Source: Jaltomata sinuosa (Eukaryota; Streptophyta; Magnoliopsida; Solanales; Solanaceae). Taken from it: a stretch of DNA of 64,000 nucleotides. Below, piece after piece: positions 58,743-64,000 of this stretch. Position 1 is the stretch's first letter, and each line of letters begins with the position of its first letter. A program made the position numbers and the translations under genes. The stretch is from positions 16,075-80,074 of the forward strand of contig QJPP01002925.1 in assembly GCA_003996215.1 (NCBI GenBank), written 5' to 3'. The notes below the pieces were generated by a model, which saw nothing but the letters and a program-made list of their open reading frames with translations, did not search any database and was not told the origin of the DNA.

Positions 58743-58942
58743 TTGCGGATGGAAGAGTGAAAGAGTCTGATACCAATTTGTATCATCAGATACCAATTGG
58801 AATCAAGTTATGGCACGAAGGAAGAAAGAAAAAATAGTTTTCCTAAAGTCCTATAGCCTCCCGAAGAAAAGTACAGACGTCTCCGTACCGTTTCACAAAA
58901 ATTTACTAGACTCATTTTGGTAAGATAAGATCAATGAACCTT

Positions 58943-58956
58943 GGGCTATGATATCA
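58943..58956 (-). promoter_or_regulatory. Decayed primer-binding site, element C
   Basis: The minus strand reads TGATATCATAGCCC four bases from the right LTR. It is the initiator tRNA-Met site TGGTATCAGAGCC with two changes. GATACCAATTGG occurs in the adjoining leader (58790), as in elements A and B. Confidence 0.65.
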
Positions 58957-59021
58957 TCTTTGTCACGACCCAGACCACCGTGAGTGGCACCCACCTAGCC
59001 CCCGGGTGAGCGAACCATCAA

Positions 59022-59432
59022 ATCTTTTTGCTTCTCGTTCATCAGTTGACTTTCTCATAGATAAATGAAAAATGAGAATCCTTTTCTGTCTTTTCCAGTA
59101 TATATACAAGGTCTTCATTATCTTTCTTCTTTCATATCTTTGGGATCAGTATGATACTTATTCTCGAAGCCCTCAAAAAGAGTGTGAGTGGGTCAGTTTT
59201 CAGTTCATGGGAGGGGGGATTTCCTAGAAAATCATATGTTCCCGTAGCTGATGTTGATAGTGCTGTTCTTTCTCGAAAGTATCTTTTTTCTGGGAATATG
59301 GTCAACCAAAAATTATTATGTTCGCGATTCTTCATCCACCGATGTAAAAGTCATTTTCTTGCTTTTGTGCCAGCTCATGATCTAAACGAGTCGCACATAC
59401 ACCCTAGTACATGTTCCTCGACGCTGAGGGCT
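59022..59432 (-). other. Mitochondrial-like insert (ccmFc fragment) in element C LTR
   Basis: The left LTR of element C continues directly from ACCATCAA to CGACCCCG, whereas here about 410 bp intervene. On the minus strand, 59350-59270 encodes LLHRWMKNREHNNFWLT and then FPEKRYFRE, which I recognise as part of plant mitochondrial CcmFc (cytochrome c maturation). The rest of the insert does not continue CcmFc in frame and may come from a rearranged mitochondrial region. It has no intact gene. It would be a small nuclear insertion of mitochondrial DNA, probably filler at a double-strand break, with TCAA microhomology at its edge. Confidence 0.72.
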
Positions 59433-61062
59433 TCAACAACCCCGAAACTTAACCATTCTAACAACTCAAAACCAGTGCAATAAAGATAAACTAGCATAAA
59501 TATCAAATCAACCAAACTATCATAATAATTTGCGAAAAATCCCTTCCTAGAACCTGAAATTCATCGTACCAAAACATCTACAAATCTGTCTAGAGTACGG
59601 GGATGCAACCCCAATGTAAATAAGCAGAGCTTAAGCCCAAAATAATTAGTCTACAACTAGTATGAAATAAATCAAGATAGCTCAATCGAAGTAGCTCACC
59701 CTTGATGTCTTGATGCGTTAGGCCTAAAGGTGAGGTCGTGCGTCAACCGCCGAAAAATTGCCTGTACTCACAAAAAGAAATACAAGTGAAGAATCAGTAC
59801 ACAACCACCGTGTACTGGTAGGATCATCAGCCAGTTCCAAATAAGCAATATATGAACAGTACAATAGTCAAGTAAGAGTGCAGGAAACATGTAACCAAGC
59901 CAACAGGTATTCCCTAGACTACAAGTCTCTTCCTAGCTTGTTCTCATATGTAACGCACCCTTATAACTATGATCAACAATCAATAGCAATCAATAAATAT
60001 ACCCTTTTACATATCCCGAACCCACTCTGGGATTCCCTTAAAGAACATCTAAGTGTTAAACATGCAACCCGGTCTACACCAAGACCAAACTCACAGACCA
60101 ATAATAATAACTCGGCCTCTCAAGGACCATAAGCAATATCATAAATCATAAACATAACTCGGTATAATCATGGAACCAAAATCAAATACACAATGCAAAT
60201 AAGTAAACCCATACCAGGCGTGGTACCCGAGCCAACCATTAGTATTCCCATACCAGGCGTGGTACCTAAGCCAACCGTTAGTATACCCGTACCAGGCGTG
60301 GTACCCAAGCCAACCAAATGTCACACAAATCTACAGTGACAAATAATGAACAATCAACACTTGTAAATCAACAAGCAATAACATCTAGTTCATTTCACAG
60401 GACTGATAACAGGACCTTTGGACATTCATAAACCATTCCTTAAGCAATGCAACTCGTACAAATACTTAAACCAAAGTACACAAACATACAATGCATACAG
60501 GAATCAATAACCATTACCTACCTCGAAATATTCCAAGCTCTATTGAATGGGACCTTCCCCTTTTCAGGATCCCTTGCTTGTTCTTGGTCTAGAAACTAAT
60601 ATGCAAGAACTATAGTCAATTAACTGGCCTAAATTACCCGAATTATGCAAAATCCTAATCCCTAGGCCAAATCATGATCATTCCACCCCTTTCTCGGGAT
60701 TTCCTACCATTAATTCACCTAAATTCATTATTTTAATGAATACCTTTAGAGAATTATGGCTAAGTGATCATCACCCATCATCAGTAACCAAGACCCAAGA
60801 ACTCTAGCACCCTAGAATCCCCTTTTTCCTCGAATTCTACATTTCTAGGTTATTCCAAACCTTCCTCCAAGTCCACCCCTAGCAATTCTAAAGCGTAGGA
60901 AAGATAGTATGAAGATTGGGGAGTAGAAACCTTACCTTTGGGACAAAAAATAGTGAAAAACCTATGGAAATCGCCCAAAATCTCCATCTTCTTCTCCCAA
61001 AATGTCTTTATTAAAAACTGACATTTTGGGGAAGTTTATGCATTAAATCCTGTCACACTCTG

Positions 61063-61195
61063 CTATAGCGGTTCGCTCTTCTATAACGGTACCGCCGTAG
61101 CAGAGTCGACCGCTATGGCAGAGGCTGACCGATATTGACTTCCACTATAGCGGTATTTTCTCCACTATGGTGGTGTGTCAATCGCTAAGGTGGTT
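61063..61195. repeat. CCGCTATAGCGG-type palindrome cluster, element C U3
   Basis: The cluster includes GCTATAGCGGTTCGC, ACCGCCGTAGCAG, CCGCTATGGCAG, CCACTATAGCGG and CCACTATGGTGG. It lies about 350-480 bp into the LTR in element sense. A/T-rich TATA-like words follow (about 61015-61050 on the minus strand). Confidence 0.75.
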
Positions 61196-61626
61196 GACAC
61201 GGGATAAAAAGTCATAAAGTCCCTCAAATTGCCCCATTTTACAACACACTTATTTTCCCGATGTCCTGGAAGAACCCCTTCACGTCAACCTCGATACCGA
61301 GAGTTCTACTTGCCCCAATTCGATTCCAGAAAGTCCTCCGGACTCCTTTATGCCTTAGCTAAATGGAAAACTAGCTCAAATTAAGACACTTTACCCAATC
61401 CTTACCTGGATTTCCCTAGCCCATGCCTTGCTCCAAAACTGGCCGAGACTAGCCTAGCTCAGAATTTCAAACTCTCAAATCCAAAGTTTTCTAAATTTAA
61501 AAATTGGCACGAGTGGTTTACCCATAATGACGGACTCGGTCGTTACAGTTTCTTATGACTTGCTTTATAAACTGTTATGTCCCTTCCCCTGTGTTGCATG
61601 CCAGTACTCATCGTACTGACCATCCT

Positions 61627-63653
61627 TGTCACGCCCTGAGGCTACCCCCTAGATGCAACACAGTGCTCGGTGTCACAAGTGACCCCAAGCTAACTCATGG
61701 TTTGGTATATCTAGACAAACCTTGATAAATATGAACTATGCAGAAGCTGAAAACATTTTAAACATCTGAGATGGGAAAAGAAATCCAACATGTCTAGATA
61801 TATATCATATAAGTAAGAATATATAAGTTTGAGAAGTAAAAACTAATAACTCAAATAGTTGATTCTAGTTCTATGTTTGAAAGCCTCTAACTGAAGTGAG
61901 TTACTGGGACAAGCCCCCAGCTAACTCTAAAAGTCTGAAAACTGAAATATAGGACTGAAATGAAAGCATATCTATTGTTCTTGAACTATGAGGACTCACC
62001 ACTGAAGCTGCTGAGTAAGTACTGAAAGCCGAGCTAAGCGCGGTCTGGATACTGAACGCCTAAACCTACATCATGATAAGATGTAGCACAAAAGTATACG
62101 TCAGTACTTTAAATGTACTGAGCATGCGAAATATATGCAAAGCTGTAAAACATGAATGTTAAACATGGAAATACATACTGAAATATGAACTGAAGGATAA
62201 GCTTAATGCAGTGACCATGTAACTAATCATGAGTACTATAGCATGTTGAACTGAACTGGATAACTGAAATACATACTGAGTACATAGTCAATGTAATATG
62301 AGTCTGACATTGGGAGCTACTATTAACCGATATACCCCAAGCTGAGCTAATTGTGGGGCCAACCTGTAATCCTGGATGGAAGGGTGCTCATACCTTGCCA
62401 AGGGTACAAACAAATCTGACGTGGATCCACTAATCTGATGTCCAATAAGGGAATAGGGTGTCAAGCCTAAACTGATGGGTGACCCCTATAAAACCTACGG
62501 TGGCACCGTAGTTTTGGGATTCAGGGACTGCTACCAAAGGTCTCAGCCTAAACTGGCGCGTGAGCCTTCATCCCTTTATCCACTCGGTGCTAAGTCTACT
62601 CCCAACTGAATACATAAGCAATGAAATGCAAGCTAAAATACTGGATGGCTTAAAATCTGATAATCATCTGAGAATGCAACATATATACACTGGAACTGAT
62701 GGCATTTTAATTTTGAAGAATAATTGTCTGGACTATCTGCCTAGCAAGTACAAATTATGGGTACTGAATTTAACACAAGCTAGGGTTACTGAATTCTATA
62801 CATGTGACTGTGATAATTCTCCAAGAAACATGTAATTATTATCTCACAAGCAATAGAATCTGAATTACAATGATTCCCTAAGATTTAGGAACCCTAGGTT
62901 TGAATAACTCATGGAGAATTGAAGAACTGAACTGAACTGAATCTAGGGACTCAATGGGTGGAAAGAACCCAATGATGAAATTCACATACTTGGAAGAAGA
63001 TTATACGGAGGAACCTTTGTATTTCTAGGGCTGAACTTCAAGAAGACCTTCTGTTTATTCTTGAGAGAAACTGTCGCTTCTTTTCTCTATTTCTCTAAGT
63101 ATCGAATGATTTCTGGGAGAATAGGAGTCTTAGGTAGTTTCTGACTAATTAATAAGGGTTAGACTAAGCAAAATGACGTAGTTTAGGCTTTAAAAGAGGT
63201 AGGAAAGGTCTGGAATACGCCTGGTAAGATTAAAAGAAAACTGTTGAAATTCGCGAGTCAGGTTCCACAGTCCTTGGATGCTTCCATGAACTATAGAACC
63301 CTGTCGTAGTTCTTGGGCCCTTTTGTCATGCTGCGGGTCTGGGTTCCACGACCCGTGGAACCATCCACGGTTCGTGGAACCCTATCGTGGTTCTTGAGGG
63401 ACAGTTGGGTGTCAAGTCTAAGTTCCACGAGTAGAATCCACGACTCGTGGATCATTCCACGGTCCATAGTTCCAACTCATTATATTAACCCAACTTAGCT
63501 GGTCTCTATCTGAATTCCACGGATGCATTCCACGATTCGTGTACTGTTCCACAATCCGTGGAAACCATCTATGGTTCCGGTTGGGACTTGAAATATTTTA
63601 TTTTTCTAGTTTTTCTGAGTTAGGTCTAGACTTGGGAGTTCTGGGGTGTTACA
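61627..63653 (-). mobile_element. Element E: solo LTR
   Basis: It begins TGTCACGCCCTGAGG, ends GGGTGTTACA, and is flanked by ATCCT (61622-61626) and GTCCT (63654-63658). No second LTR, primer site or coding sequence accompanies it, so it is a solo LTR of 2,027 bp left by LTR-LTR recombination. Its termini resemble those of A, B and C, which suggests a related family in the same orientation, but its body differs. It interrupts element D. Confidence 0.75.
63258..63570. repeat. TTCCACGGnCCGTGGAA palindrome array in solo LTR E
   Basis: About ten full or half copies of the self-complementary TTCCACGG/CCGTGGAA motif stand here, such as CCACGACCCGTGG, CCACGGTTCGTGG and CCACGACTCGTGG. They lie about 85-395 bp into the LTR in element sense, followed by a TATA-like TTTTAAAG on the minus strand (about 63191-63198). 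Confidence 0.82.
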
Positions 63654-64000
63654 GTCCTCGGACACTACATCATTTCATGATGTAGGTTCCAAAATATTTT
63701 CTCATGGTACTGTGCAGCATTAGGATCATTCAGAAAAATGTCAGCAAGTGGTGAGTCCTCCATCTTTCGGAAGGCGATTTACATCTTTATTTTGACTCTG
63801 ATTTTCAGTTATGCTATTGTCGGGGTCATGTCTTGGTATTGATATTTTATTCTTATATTAGAGTCTTCGTGAACCTATGTAGATGTTGTTTGAATATTTT
63901 TTTCCTAACCCTTGGTAAGCTCTTAAATTATATTTTTAAATGATTTTCTCAAATGGGTGTTTCTTCTGCAAATATCTTATTGAATATGCTCATGATGTTA

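Larger units (their letters stand above)
55325..61547 (-). mobile_element. Element C: degenerate Ty3/gypsy with gag-pol relics
   Basis: The element starts TATCACGACCC (from TGTCACGACCC) and ends CGGTCGTTACA, and is flanked by ATTTC (55320-55324) and GTTTC (61548-61552), a 4-of-5 target duplication. On the minus strand it carries relics of gag, zinc knuckle, protease, reverse transcriptase and part of RNase H. Integrase is deleted. The right LTR (58961-61547) is nearly complete but holds a foreign insert. The left is reduced to about 180 bp. Its LTR shares the GTACCAGGCGTGGTAC array, palindromes and termini with elements A and B. Confidence 0.82.
58961..61547 (-). repeat. Element C right LTR (5' LTR), with foreign insert
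   Basis: It runs from TGTCACGACCC to CGGTCGTTACA, about 2.2 kb without the insert at 59022-59432. It has three units of the GTACCAGGCGTGGTAC array (60205-60320) and a CCGCTATAGCGG-type cluster (61063-61195). The final 400 bases also have a relative inside element A's interior (11400-11780). Confidence 0.78.
53668..64000 (+). mobile_element. Element D: long Ty3-type LTR, split by C and E, runs off the window
   Basis: It begins TGTAACACCCCAAG, a common start of plant Ty3/gypsy LTRs. The pieces 53668-55324, 61548-61626 and 63654-64000 form one continuous sequence once element C and solo LTR E are removed. That gives more than 2 kb with no coding frame, so this is LTR rather than interior. The window ends before the LTR does. 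A cluster of GC palindromes lies at about 54010-54125, just upstream of a TATA-like ACTACATAAGC. Confidence 0.65.

Noticed and set aside
59151..59483. Plus-strand open frame of 110 codons over the mitochondrial-like insert
   Set aside because: The recognisable homology is on the minus strand, and this frame crosses from the insert into LTR sequence.
62560..62835. Open frame of 91 codons in solo LTR E
   Set aside because: It lies in LTR sequence with no protein-family resemblance and begins at an arbitrary ATG.

Overview
The window reads as nuclear DNA of a flowering plant, most likely a Solanaceae species and probably Solanum. The reasons are split plant genes with GT-AG introns, an AT-rich background, plant-type LTR retrotransposons with long LTRs, and Stowaway-like and other MITEs of the kind common in Solanum introns. 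No bacterial, phage or CRISPR signal was seen. The species call is inference.

Layout. 1-1286 is AT-rich sequence without a gene. 1292-23845 is one nested retrotransposon block with a perfect 5-bp target duplication (AATAC). The host, element A, is a non-coding LTR element on the minus strand with LTRs of about 2.9 kb. Its left LTR holds an Athila-like gag-protease element (F, 2933-9746, target duplication GTACC). Its right LTR holds a related element (B, about 14537-22151) that carries a broken 'putative plant transposon protein' gene in antisense. About 24000-28600 is a decayed Ty1/copia element. 28803-30880 is a MITE inside a MITE. 30881-33262 is AT-rich.

The genic part runs from 33 to 52 kb. 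It has an intact intronless PPR gene (33263-34738, +), possible exons of an unidentified minus-strand gene (36481-38111), a truncated copia gag (40064-40456), a three-exon family-1 glycosyltransferase (42693-45426, +), a SOSS-B-like single-stranded DNA-binding protein gene (45841-46248, -) convergent with it, and a frameshifted type I MADS-box gene (51534-52051, +). The MADS gene is flanked by two copies of a duplicated block that each contain a tRNA-Gly(GCC) pseudogene. Several introns and flanks hold MITEs.

From 53668 to the end is a long plus-strand Ty3-type LTR (D). It is interrupted by a degenerate gag-pol Ty3 element (C, 55325-61547) and by a solo LTR (E, 61627-63653). One LTR of C contains about 410 bp with a mitochondrial ccmFc-like segment.

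Most notable: (1) the LTRs of all these Ty3-type families carry clusters of a family-specific, self-complementary GC-rich motif at one place, just upstream of a TATA-like box; (2) A, B and C share leader, primer-binding and LTR features, so C looks like a decayed coding relative of the non-coding A and B; (3) B holds an antisense captured gene. The genes are otherwise ordinary and no operon-like functional system was found.
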